Positions 51,880-60,095 of a stretch of 64,000 nt of DNA are shown here, piece after piece (the stretch's first letter is position 1; the number at the start of each line of letters is the position of its first letter). The position numbers and the translations under genes were made by a program. The stretch is from Bacteroidota bacterium (GTDB lineage Bacteria > Bacteroidota > Bacteroidia > Cytophagales > Cyclobacteriaceae), in contig VGMW01000006.1 of NCBI GenBank assembly GCA_016866235.1, forward strand, positions 124,001 to 188,000, read 5' to 3'. The notes under the pieces are model-generated. The model was given only the letters and a program-made list of their open reading frames with translations, made no database searches and had not been told where the DNA came from.

Positions 51880-53847
51880 TCAAACTTCAAAGAAGCTTTT
51901 GTAAAAGCCTGCTTCCTGAAAATAAGAGATCATTTTTTCGTAAAACGGATGGGCGCCAAGCGTCGCACTGTCGCCTATCATGATAAGTTTTTTTCTCGCC
52001 CTGGTCATCGCCACATTGGTTCTTCTGATGTCTCCCAAAAAACCCACTTCTGCCTGATCGTTGCTTCGAACGAAGGAGATGATAATGATGTCGCGTTCCT
52101 GTCCCTGGAAGGCATCAACAGTATTGATCGAAACCAATTTGTGCAGTGGATCCAATACGCCTGAGGATTCTGCCTTCTGTTTAATACGTTCCACCTGCGC
52201 AGAATAGGGTGTAATAATACCCATGCTGAGCCCCTCTTCAAGCCACTGCTCTATTCCAATTTCCTCCGTCATTTGTTCTGCCAATCTAATCGCCAATGCA
52301 GCCTCCTCTTCATTATACCGACTCAAGGTTTCCGGATCCTTTAATTCAGAAAATCCGGCACCGGCCGTATCAATAAATTCCATCGGTGTGTCACTCGGTC
52401 GAAGCAGCGCCGTCGCCACAGATTCATGTGCCTTGAGTTTTCCGCTGTAGAACCATTGCGAGGGGAACGCCATGATTTCTGCGTTCATACGGTATTGAAC
52501 TTCCAACATGGCGGCTGCTTCAGGAAAACGCTCCATGCACCTTTCAAACAAAGTGTGGGAGAGGCCTGCCAATGAGGCCTCCCTTGATTTTACTGTTGGA
52601 GGCAGCTGACAATGATCACCGGCCATGACCAGTCGCTCTCCCTTCAACAATGGTATCCAACAGGCCGGCTCCAGCGCCTGCCCCGCCTCATCAATAAAAA
52701 CGGTACGAAATTTTTTACCCTTCAAAACATAATGTGAGGCACCGGTGAGTGTACAACAAATTGCCTCTGCTTTTTGGAGGAGATCATTTACAATATGAAA
52801 CTCAAGTAGATCTGCATCGGATCGAAGCATCCGGGACTCCTCCAACAACATTCTTCTTTCTTCACGTTCAGAAAAACCATAGGTCCGCTTGAATTTAAAA
52901 GCCCGGTTGCGCAGCTCCTCCATCCGTTTTCTCATTCTTCTCAATTCACTGAACTGGGGATGGTCCGCAATTCTGGCATCAAGGGTTTTACTCAATGATC
53001 CTTCTGTTACCCTTGCCGGGTGACCAATCCGTACCACGTTAACCCGACGTTCCGAAAGTTTTTCGACCAGGAGATCAATGGCTGCATTGCTTGGTGCACA
53101 AACCAAAACCTGATTTTCATTCAATAGCGTTCTGATGATTGCTTCCACCAACGTGGTGGTTTTTCCGGTACCGGGCGGTCCGTGAATAAGTGAAACACAA
53201 GGATTGCTTTCAACTACCCTAAGTGCATGTTGCTGTGGTTCATTCAGCAATCCCTCCGGTAACTCAATGGTTTTCCCTGCCCGTTCAACCGAGGGTAAAA
53301 ATTCTTCTAAAGGCCTCATCTTAGTGGATCCACGTGATAAAGTATCATTTCCTGCAAGAATATCGCGAAGAACAGCAAGTCGGTTGTCTTCAGCTTTGGC
53401 CATCGTTTTTAATGCGTGGTCCATTTCACGGTAGGTCTGCTCATCAAACATCACGTCGATGCCCAATAATTTATCGTCAATCCAGTCAGGTAAATCATCT
53501 GCATTGATGGTAATGGTGATCAGGTTGTCCCGCACATAATTCACCACACCGCCCGTATGCTGCTTTTCAGGTTTGCCATCCTGGTTGGAAAAAATATTTA
53601 CGGTTTTGCCGCTGTGGAAGGCATGGGATTGATCCAGGTAATTGGTGCGCTCCAGCTCAATTATATTTCTTTCCCCTGTACCAATGTAGCTCCTTCGAAG
53701 ACGGACGGGATACCACGTGGTTCCTTCCTTAACCCGCTGTGATAGCGAGCGTTGAGTAACCTTTTCCCGATACTGTTCCTGGTCAGCCCTGCGCTCAAGT
53801 GCTATGAGCTGTTGCAGGTGTTGAATGTATGATAAGGCGGTTGTAAT
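51880..53847 (-). CDS. IGHMBP2-like superfamily 1 DNA/RNA helicase with non-standard start
   Basis: An SF1B-type helicase of about 655 residues. The core has Walker A HGPPGTGKTTT, CAPSNAAIDLL, Walker B VFIDEAGQALEP, GDHCQLPPTV, SINTVDAFQGQERDIIIISF and NVAMTRARKKL. The first ATG/GTG/TTG codon in frame is GTG 53547, but the frame is open for over 100 codons upstream and encodes the family's N-terminal domain (YIQHLQQLIALERRADQEQY, TWYPVRLRRSYIGTGERN). No standard start exists before the in-frame TAG at 53911-53913. I place the start at ATT 53847, which gives the usual N terminus and lies 38 bases after a perfect -7 box. CTG 53880 is an alternative. Confidence 0.85.
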   Translation of the reverse strand: MTTALSYIQHLQQLIALERRADQEQYREKVTQRSLSQRVKEGTTWYPVRLRRSYIGTGERNIIELERTNYLDQSHAFHSGKTVNIFSNQDGKPEKQHTGGVVNYVRDNLITITINADDLPDWIDDKLLGIDVMFDEQTYREMDHALKTMAKAEDNRLAVLRDILAGNDTLSRGSTKMRPLEEFLPSVERAGKTIELPEGLLNEPQQHALRVVESNPCVSLIHGPPGTGKTTTLVEAIIRTLLNENQVLVCAPSNAAIDLLVEKLSERRVNVVRIGHPARVTEGSLSKTLDARIADHPQFSELRRMRKRMEELRNRAFKFKRTYGFSEREERRMLLEESRMLRSDADLLEFHIVNDLLQKAEAICCTLTGASHYVLKGKKFRTVFIDEAGQALEPACWIPLLKGERLVMAGDHCQLPPTVKSREASLAGLSHTLFERCMERFPEAAAMLEVQYRMNAEIMAFPSQWFYSGKLKAHESVATALLRPSDTPMEFIDTAGAGFSELKDPETLSRYNEEEAALAIRLAEQMTEEIGIEQWLEEGLSMGIITPYSAQVERIKQKAESSGVLDPLHKLVSINTVDAFQGQERDIIIISFVRSNDQAEVGFLGDIRRTNVAMTRARKKLIMIGDSATLGAHPFYEKMISYFQEAGFYKSFFEV

Positions 53848-53885
53848 AGGCGCGCGTTTAAAAATCTGTCCTGACTTCAGGGCAG

Positions 53886-53893
53886 CAAAACTA
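53886..53893 (-). promoter_or_regulatory. -7 box upstream of the helicase
   Basis: TAGTTTTG on the minus strand, exact TAnnTTTG and identical to the dnaE box; a TTTA 19 bases farther upstream is a partial -33. It would start transcription near 53880, which excludes any start codon upstream of that point. Confidence 0.45.
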
Positions 53894-53978
53894 ATGATTC
53901 CGGGATCCGGCTAAAGGCAGCATTGCTCAAGTGAATCAAAAAGGCTAATTTGATTGCTTCATCCTGTCAAAAAGACCT

Positions 53979-55226
53979 ATGAATCTAACATCAAAGCTTC
54001 AGTCTGTACGAGAGGGTTTCATGCCATCTTTTTGGGTGGCCAACATTCTTGAGTTGTTTGAACGACTGGCTTTTTACGGCTCAAAAGCTATTCTGGCTGT
54101 TTATCTCGCAGAAAAAGTAGGCCTAATGGATGAGGCTGGCACACTCACCGGTCTGTTTAGCGGCTTGATTTATTCGCTACCGATTCTCGCCGGCGTACTG
54201 GTCGATCGTTATGGTTTCCGTAAGACATTAATTGCCTGTTTTGGAATTTTTGCCATCGGGTACTTTTTGATTGGTCTGGCCGGTGTTGCCTGGGGTGAGG
54301 AAATCACTTCAACAATCGGCAAGAAGACCTATATGATTCTGGTGCTGGTGCTCACCGCAGTTGGCGGGTCACTGATCAAACCCTGTATTGTTGGAACAGT
54401 GGCTGTAACCACCAATGATCAAAGCCGTCCGCTCGGTTTCTCCATTTATTACACCTTGGTTAACATCGGTGGAGCCATCGGCCCGATCATCGCATTACAG
54501 GTTCGGAAAAATCTTGGAATTGAATTTGTGCTTTTTATGTCCGCGCTTACCTCAGCATTGTTGTTCCTTGGAACCATTTTCTTTTTTCCTGAACCAAAGC
54601 CAAATGAATCTGTTTCAGAAAAGAAAACTTTCGCAAAAGTTTTTTCTGATATGGTAATGGTTTTTGGAAACTTCAGATTCATTCTATTTCTGCTGATCTT
54701 CTCCGGATTCTGGACTATGTTCTGGCAGATTTTTTATTCCTTTCCTTTCTATGTAAAAGATGTTCTGCATTTCAGTGATTTTGAATTGCTGGAAACCGTG
54801 GATGCCATAGCCATTATTTTCCTTACTGTTCCGGTCGCTGCACTGGTGAAGCGTTGGAGTTCTTTTACCGCTATGACTTCTGGATTTCTGATAGCAAGTC
54901 TATCCTGGATCATCATTGCGCTGACCGGCTCTGTAATGGGTGCTATTGCGGGGGTTGCAGTCTATGCCGTTGGTGAGGCCATGCAAGCACCACGATTCTA
55001 CGATTATGTAAGTTCTCTCGCACCAAAAGATCAGGTTGGGACCTATATGGGGTTTGCATTTTTGCCCGTTGCATTGGGTTCATTCACAGCAGGTCCACTC
55101 GCCGATTGGCTAAGAGCCAGTTATATGTCCACCGAGCCCCACATGATGTGGTATATTCTTGCAGGCATTGGCCTATCCTTTACTTTTCTTATGATTGTTT
55201 ATAACGCCCTTCTTGTAAAAAAATAA
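53979..55226 (+). CDS. MFS transporter, peptide-transporter (POT/PTR)-like
   Basis: A 415-residue inner-membrane protein with 12 predicted helices. The opening FWVANILELFERLAFYGSKAILAVYL matches the ExxER-type first helix of proton-coupled oligopeptide transporters, and SGLIYSLPILAGVLVDRYGFRKTL is the MFS loop 2-3 motif. The next gene, six bases downstream, is an OPT oligopeptide transporter, which supports peptides as substrate. It is divergent from the helicase. It is shorter than many POT proteins (about 460-500 aa), so general MFS annotation is the safe level. Confidence 0.85.
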   Translation: MNLTSKLQSVREGFMPSFWVANILELFERLAFYGSKAILAVYLAEKVGLMDEAGTLTGLFSGLIYSLPILAGVLVDRYGFRKTLIACFGIFAIGYFLIGLAGVAWGEEITSTIGKKTYMILVLVLTAVGGSLIKPCIVGTVAVTTNDQSRPLGFSIYYTLVNIGGAIGPIIALQVRKNLGIEFVLFMSALTSALLFLGTIFFFPEPKPNESVSEKKTFAKVFSDMVMVFGNFRFILFLLIFSGFWTMFWQIFYSFPFYVKDVLHFSDFELLETVDAIAIIFLTVPVAALVKRWSSFTAMTSGFLIASLSWIIIALTGSVMGAIAGVAVYAVGEAMQAPRFYDYVSSLAPKDQVGTYMGFAFLPVALGSFTAGPLADWLRASYMSTEPHMMWYILAGIGLSFTFLMIVYNALLVKK

Positions 55227-55231
55227 TAGCT

Positions 55232-57274
55232 ATGGAAAAATTCAGACCTTACATTTCTCCTGAACAGCAGATTCCGGAATTCACCGTTAAGTCAATTATC
55301 CTGGGTTCCCTGTTTGGAATCTTATTTGGATGTTCTACGGTTTACCTTGCCTTGAAAGCAGGTTTAACGGTATCTGCTTCCATTCCGATTGCGGTGATCG
55401 CTATTACCATTGGCAGAAGGTACCTCGGCACGACCATTTTAGAGAATAACATCATTCAAACAACCGGCTCTGCAGGTGAATCCATTGCTGCTGGAGTGGC
55501 CTTTACATTGCCAGGATTTCTTTTTCTGAGCTCCGGTGATGACGGTAAAAGTGTTGGTGCTGACTATTTCAATTATTTAACCATCCTGACCCTGGCATCT
55601 TTCGGTGGAATCCTTGGGACGTTAATGATGATTCCATTACGTCGTTCCCTGATTGTGAAAGAACATGGGGTGCTTCCTTATCCGGAAGGAACGGCGTGTG
55701 GATCAGTGCTGCAGGCTGGTGAAAAGGGAGGAGTGTTTGCAAAAACAGCTTTCCTGGGTATGGGATTCTCGTTGGCGTATGCTGCCCTTCAAAAAGTTTT
55801 TCATGTGATTGCAGAGACGCCTGCGTGGGTCACGGACCGACTGAATAAATTCTGGCCGTCGGCAACCATCAACGGAGAGATTACGCCGGAGTACATGGGG
55901 GTAGGGTATATTATTGGGCCACGTATTGCGGGAGTGCTTGTTGCGGGATCAGTGCTTGCCTGGTGGGCAGTTATTCCACTGCTGGCAACGCTGGTCGATC
56001 CGGTTTTGATTGCCACACAGCTTACCAAGCTCGGTTACCTGGGTGGACTTGATGTCGCCGGTGGAAGAGGTGGCTGGGATCCTGCCACGAAAACATTTGC
56101 CAATCCTGCTTCAGCCATTTATTTCGCTTACATCAGACAAATTGGTGCCGGTGCTGTTGCCGCCGGTGGATTTATCACATTGATCAAAACCCTTCCAACG
56201 ATTGTCAAGTCATTTCGTGAAAGTGTGGATTCACTCAAGGAAAAGGGGTCAGATTCAGTTTTACGCACTGAAAGGGACCTCTCTTTCAAAGTGGTGATCA
56301 TTGGTAGTTTGGTGCTCATAGCGGTTCTTGCATTGATGCCACGAATTCCGGGCGATGGATTTTTCCAATCCCTGCTCATTGGTGTTTTGGTTATTGTGTT
56401 TGGTTTCTTCTTCGTTACCGTGGCCAGTCGTATTGTTGGTCTGGTAGGCTCCAGCAACAGCCCTATTTCAGGAATGACCATCGCAACTTTGATGGGTACT
56501 TGTTTAATTTTTACTGCAGTAGGTTGGACCGGGAAATTTTACGAGCCCCTTGCCCTGGTTGTTGGTGGGATGATTTGTATTGCAGCTGCGAATGCGGGCG
56601 CAACTTCACAGGATTTGAAAACCGGTTATATTGTTGGAGCCACACCTAGGTATCAGCAAATTTCATTGTTTATTGGTGCACTGGTCTCATCCCTGGCCAT
56701 TGGTCTTGTCGTTCAGGCGTTGGATATCCCTACTGCAGATATGGCTGCACAAGGCATTACCCATGCCATTGGCAGTGAGCGTTTCCCTGCACCTCAGGCA
56801 ACGCTGATGGCAACGTTGTTGAAAGGTATTCTGTCCTTTAATCTGGATTGGCAATATGTGATGGTGGGTGTATTTATTGCCATTATGATTGAGCTTTGCA
56901 ACATCAAAGCGTTGGCATTTGCCATCGGACTTTATCTTCCATTGGCCACAACACTCCCTATTTTTATCGGTGGTGCAATAAAAGGCCTGATCGACTGGCG
57001 TTCTGAAAAGGCGGGAGAGAAAAAGGAAGAAGACGATCTTGGACGTGGAAGTCTTTTTGCCACTGGTTTAATTGCCGGCGGTGCAATTGCAGGCGTGATT
57101 GTCGCCTTGCTGTCCATCAACGATAATATTTTCAACGCATTGAAAAAAGTTAGCCTGGAGGAGACCCTTGTTCATGCCCTGGGCGTTGGAGGTTATCAAT
57201 TGCTTGGTGCTTTATTCTTCACCTTGATGGGAGTAATCCTCTACAGGATCGCGAGTAGTAAGGTTAGCGAGTAA
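55232..57274 (+). CDS. OPT family oligopeptide transporter
   Basis: A 680-residue polytopic membrane protein of the OPT superfamily with about 15-16 helices. Recognisable blocks are RPYISPEQQIPEFTVKSIIL at the start, TTILENNIIQTTGSAGESIA, LPYPEGTACGSVLQAGEKGG and ANAGATSQDLKTGYIVGATP. Bacterial members import oligopeptides or, in the yellow-stripe branch, metal chelates. The adjoining POT-like gene (six-base gap) favours peptide uptake, as expected for a protein-degrading Bacteroidota. ATG start; converges with a small secreted protein gene. Confidence 0.93.
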   Translation: MEKFRPYISPEQQIPEFTVKSIILGSLFGILFGCSTVYLALKAGLTVSASIPIAVIAITIGRRYLGTTILENNIIQTTGSAGESIAAGVAFTLPGFLFLSSGDDGKSVGADYFNYLTILTLASFGGILGTLMMIPLRRSLIVKEHGVLPYPEGTACGSVLQAGEKGGVFAKTAFLGMGFSLAYAALQKVFHVIAETPAWVTDRLNKFWPSATINGEITPEYMGVGYIIGPRIAGVLVAGSVLAWWAVIPLLATLVDPVLIATQLTKLGYLGGLDVAGGRGGWDPATKTFANPASAIYFAYIRQIGAGAVAAGGFITLIKTLPTIVKSFRESVDSLKEKGSDSVLRTERDLSFKVVIIGSLVLIAVLALMPRIPGDGFFQSLLIGVLVIVFGFFFVTVASRIVGLVGSSNSPISGMTIATLMGTCLIFTAVGWTGKFYEPLALVVGGMICIAAANAGATSQDLKTGYIVGATPRYQQISLFIGALVSSLAIGLVVQALDIPTADMAAQGITHAIGSERFPAPQATLMATLLKGILSFNLDWQYVMVGVFIAIMIELCNIKALAFAIGLYLPLATTLPIFIGGAIKGLIDWRSEKAGEKKEEDDLGRGSLFATGLIAGGAIAGVIVALLSINDNIFNALKKVSLEETLVHALGVGGYQLLGALFFTLMGVILYRIASSKVSE

Positions 57275-57279
57275 GTAGC

Positions 57280-57804
57280 TTAGAAATCCTCTGCGATTTC
57301 TTCAATTCGTTTACCTTTTTCTCCGGCCATCATTTTGTAAACCGGATAGGAATGGTAAACGAGTCTGATCTGATTCTTTCCATAGGTACCGAAAGTCAGG
57401 TATAGGCTTTTGGCCCGCCAGCTGTATAGGTTGGTGCGCACGCTGAAGGATGGTTTTCCTAGCGCCCGCTCTAGGCCTTTCATCAATTCCGGATTTTTAT
57501 CGGTGAGGACCTCAATCTGGTAAACAAGATTTTTATAGGATTTAATTTGGATCCGATCGACCCTTACGCCGCCAATGGTGTTAAGATTTTCATCACTGAC
57601 TTGATATAAATTGGCTTCAAAAAGTTTTTTCTCGAGAAGGCTTTTGCGAAATACTGCACCTTTTACGCTATCGACGGGAGTATTGAGTTTTATGGTTTTA
57701 AATCCATTGAGTTGCTCCAGGGCTTCGCTGTCTGGTTGTTGATATTGGCCATAGCCATGGTGGATGACTAATAATAGAAGGCAGGCAAGGACCAGTTGGC
57801 GCAT
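57280..57804 (-). CDS. Secreted hypothetical protein, 174 aa
   Basis: A 174-residue protein with ATG start and a signal peptide (MRQLVLACLLLLVIHHGYGQ). The mature part is mixed alpha/beta (FKTIKLNTPVDSVKG, NLVYQIEVLTDKNPEL, SLYLTFGTYGKNQIRLVYHS) and resembles small periplasmic Bacteroidota proteins without assigned function. It converges with the OPT gene (five-base gap) and is divergent from dCMP deaminase. Confidence 0.7.
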   Translation of the reverse strand: MRQLVLACLLLLVIHHGYGQYQQPDSEALEQLNGFKTIKLNTPVDSVKGAVFRKSLLEKKLFEANLYQVSDENLNTIGGVRVDRIQIKSYKNLVYQIEVLTDKNPELMKGLERALGKPSFSVRTNLYSWRAKSLYLTFGTYGKNQIRLVYHSYPVYKMMAGEKGKRIEEIAEDF

Positions 57805-57862
57805 GACGGTAAAATTGGTGACGGTATCCTGAAAATCAAAGTCATCATTGGTGCTGATTTTC

Positions 57863-57870
57863 TACCTTTG
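57863..57870 (+). promoter_or_regulatory. -7 box of the dCMP deaminase gene
   Basis: TACCTTTG, an exact TAnnTTTG match, with only four bases before the ATG at 57875. The start codon is fixed by family conservation, so transcription should begin at or next to the A of ATG. Confidence 0.55.
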
Positions 57871-57874
57871 AAAA

Positions 57875-58360
57875 ATGTCACAAAGACCCGCATTCGAGGA
57901 TATTTATATGGAATTGGCAGTGAACCTTGCCAAAAGGTCACATTGCATCAAGCGAAATGTTGGGGCTGTGCTCACCAGGGATACACGGATTATTTCAATC
58001 GGCTATAATGGTCCGCCATCCGGAACCCACAATTGTGATGAAGAATGGCCTGGCAAAGGATGTCCCTCCGATTCAAAAGGCGGATGCTCTTTAGCAATTC
58101 ATGCCGAACAGAATGCCATCTTGTATGCTGTGAAAAATAATATGACCGTGGAAGGCTCAACACTTTATCTCACGCTTTCACCTTGCCTGGCTTGTGCGCG
58201 CATCATTTTTACGATGGGCATTAAAAAGGTGGTCTACCTTAATTCCTATGCTCACTACAAGGGACTCCCCAACGATGAGGGAGTTGATTTTCTTAAACGC
58301 TTTGGAGTGGATTGTGCCCAATACACCGGTTCGGTGAAGAGCGCAACACAGTTAATATAA
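57875..58360 (+). CDS. Deoxycytidylate (dCMP) deaminase
   Basis: A 161-residue zinc-dependent deaminase converting dCMP to dUMP for thymidylate synthesis. The zinc site is HAEQNAI (H76, catalytic E78) and LSPCLACARI (C104, C107); an extra CxxxxH-type element (THNCDEEWPGKGCPSDSKGG) is typical of dCMP deaminases. The opening RPAFEDIYMELAVNLAKRSH fits the family and fixes the ATG. Length is normal. ComEB-type competence proteins share the fold, but no com genes are near. Confidence 0.92.
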   Translation: MSQRPAFEDIYMELAVNLAKRSHCIKRNVGAVLTRDTRIISIGYNGPPSGTHNCDEEWPGKGCPSDSKGGCSLAIHAEQNAILYAVKNNMTVEGSTLYLTLSPCLACARIIFTMGIKKVVYLNSYAHYKGLPNDEGVDFLKRFGVDCAQYTGSVKSATQLI

Positions 58361-58369
58361 AGTCGAAGC

Positions 58370-58714
58370 TTACGGCTTGAGGGCTTTCGCCAGCTCACCA
58401 ATTATTTTCGTTGAAACACCTTTGTTTTTGGCTGCCTTCTCCCTTTCGAAAACTGCCAATGCTCTTTCAGCCATCTGAAACAATCCAATGGGATTTCCAT
58501 CTGCGCGGTAGCTTCCCAGACACCATTGTATATCGGCCTGAAGGCCTGGCTCAAGGTCTAATTTTCTCAGCAACTCAAGAGATGATTCACAGGCTTTTTC
58601 AATAGAAAGTGCACTGCCATTGGGGGACGATTTTGCTTTAGATGCGACTTTGACCTGTTTTTTTTCTGCAGGAACTGCTGCAGGGGTCTTTTTGGCTGCT
58701 GTTAATTTTGCCAT
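58370..58714 (-). CDS. Conserved hypothetical protein with Lys/Ala-rich N terminus
   Basis: A 114-residue protein. I use ATG 58714 (MAKLTAAKKTPAAVPAEKK); the frame extends to a TTG at 58729. Residues 1-38 are a flexible Lys/Ala/Pro-rich tail reminiscent of nucleic-acid-binding tails, followed by a helical domain (EKACESSLELLRKLDLEPGL, GLFQMAERALAVFEREKA). No known domain is recognised. It converges with the dCMP deaminase gene. The tail plus compact domain suggests a small DNA- or RNA-associated protein, but that is conjecture. Confidence 0.65.
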   Translation of the reverse strand: MAKLTAAKKTPAAVPAEKKQVKVASKAKSSPNGSALSIEKACESSLELLRKLDLEPGLQADIQWCLGSYRADGNPIGLFQMAERALAVFEREKAAKNKGVSTKIIGELAKALKP

Positions 58715-58870
58715 GGAATTTTTGCGCAATAATACCTTCTGAGGTTGTTATAGGATATGACCGAAGGCAAAAAAATTTACGCAAACGAATGATATTCGAT
58801 GTCTACTCGGTAGTGGCAGATCCAGAGCCATACAACAACCATTTGTTGGGCTATAAATTGTGCAGTTTTG

Positions 58871-60085
58871 CTACGGAAGCGAAATCTGCTGGAGTGAAAG
58901 TCCGGTTGTTTTTTTCAGGATTTTCTCAAGCATTTCTTTTTCACCCGTGAAATGAATGGTGGTGTGTCGGTGTTGAAGAACCTCTCCAGGCTTCAACTCC
59001 GCGCCAGGCGAAGAGCTCTCCAATTCATAAAACTTTCCCATTTGTGTTCCGGTGTCATTAGGTCCGTCGTTGTAAGCATTTACCGCATCGCCTCCAAAAG
59101 GCTTGGATTGGATTTCCCAAGTAGAGTTGACGTATGGTTTATCCCCTCCCGGTAAATCAAAGCATGCCAGGGTCAGCAGACTGGCATCAGAATCGAAACT
59201 GGTCATGATGGGAAAAGAGGCCCGGGGTGCAATGCCTACTTTACTTCGATAATTTCCATCTGCTTTAAAAACGACCAGGCTATCCGATACCTTCAGTCTG
59301 TCGGATGGTACTTTGCCAAAGTAGCTGTCGTTTACAGGACTTAGATCCTGTGGCGCAGACTTCATATAGGGAATACCTACCATTGTTTCAGGAGCGGAGT
59401 TCAACATGCTTAATATCCAAATGGAAGGAAGTCCGCCCTCCCGAGTCCATGGATTGCTGCCAATATTTTTGATTTCATTGGTGGTGCGATACGCTACCCA
59501 TTTGACTTTCGAATCCACGGCTTCACCAATGATGCTGTCAAGTGAAGCCTTGCTCAGCACTTCTACTTTTCTTTTTACCTCCAGCTCAAATTTGTTTCCG
59601 GAATAGTTTTCAAGAGACATCCTTCGTCCGAAGGTGGCTGATGTTTTTGATTGTTCAATTAGGTTAAATGGTTCCGTATCCAAAGCAGCCGGCACCTGCC
59701 AGTTTTCAAAATCAAACGGCGCGCCTGGTTTGAAATAAAAACCAAACTGACCCCCCTCCGGACCCAACCAGAATCGCTCCTCTCCGCCAACCGCATGAAT
59801 ATGAGGTTGAATTTTTCCTGAGGCAATAAGTTCATGGTTGATCCAACCAAAACTTTTTCCTGTCATTCCTTCGGCACTGCTTGTCATGACCCTTGCCTGA
59901 AACTGCGGTGAAACCACAACGATTCCCCCCAGGCTATCACCAAGGACCACCACTTCGCTAAGATGTTTTTTAAGAAAATTAAGGTCTGACTGGAAAGTGA
60001 TGGCTTCTGAATTAATGTTTGATTTTTCTTCCTGACGGCAAGAGAAAAATGTCAGGATGATGGCCAGTATCAGTGAATGTTTCAT
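58871..60085 (-). CDS. Lipoprotein with sugar-mutarotase-like domain (DUF6786-like)
   Basis: A 404-residue lipoprotein. The ATG at 60085 gives MKHSLILAIILTFFSC with lipidation at C16; an open frame upstream to 60214 is discarded. The body resembles Bacteroidota proteins labelled DUF6786, with VVSPQFQARVMTSSAEGMTG, AVGGEERFWLGPEGGQFGFY and a late LQHRHTTIHFTG. The fold suggests a galactose-mutarotase-like beta-sandwich for sugar binding. It follows the alpha-galactosidase-like gene by 10 bases, as last gene of a glycan-degradation operon. Confidence 0.75.
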   Translation of the reverse strand: MKHSLILAIILTFFSCRQEEKSNINSEAITFQSDLNFLKKHLSEVVVLGDSLGGIVVVSPQFQARVMTSSAEGMTGKSFGWINHELIASGKIQPHIHAVGGEERFWLGPEGGQFGFYFKPGAPFDFENWQVPAALDTEPFNLIEQSKTSATFGRRMSLENYSGNKFELEVKRKVEVLSKASLDSIIGEAVDSKVKWVAYRTTNEIKNIGSNPWTREGGLPSIWILSMLNSAPETMVGIPYMKSAPQDLSPVNDSYFGKVPSDRLKVSDSLVVFKADGNYRSKVGIAPRASFPIMTSFDSDASLLTLACFDLPGGDKPYVNSTWEIQSKPFGGDAVNAYNDGPNDTGTQMGKFYELESSSPGAELKPGEVLQHRHTTIHFTGEKEMLEKILKKTTGLSLQQISLP

Positions 60086-60095
60086 GTAGGGTTTG

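Noticed and set aside
51840-51880. A possible remnant of a second AAA ATPase gene after the second dyad at 51819
   Set aside because: A short peptide read from TTG 51840 vaguely resembles DUF4143 ATPase N termini, but it is under 15 residues, has no in-frame ATG, and runs into the antisense end of the helicase gene.
58708-58950. An 80-codon plus-strand frame between the Lys-rich hypothetical gene and the DUF6786-like gene
   Set aside because: Overlaps the 3' end of a supported lipoprotein gene and the 5' region of another; no signal, domain or start context.
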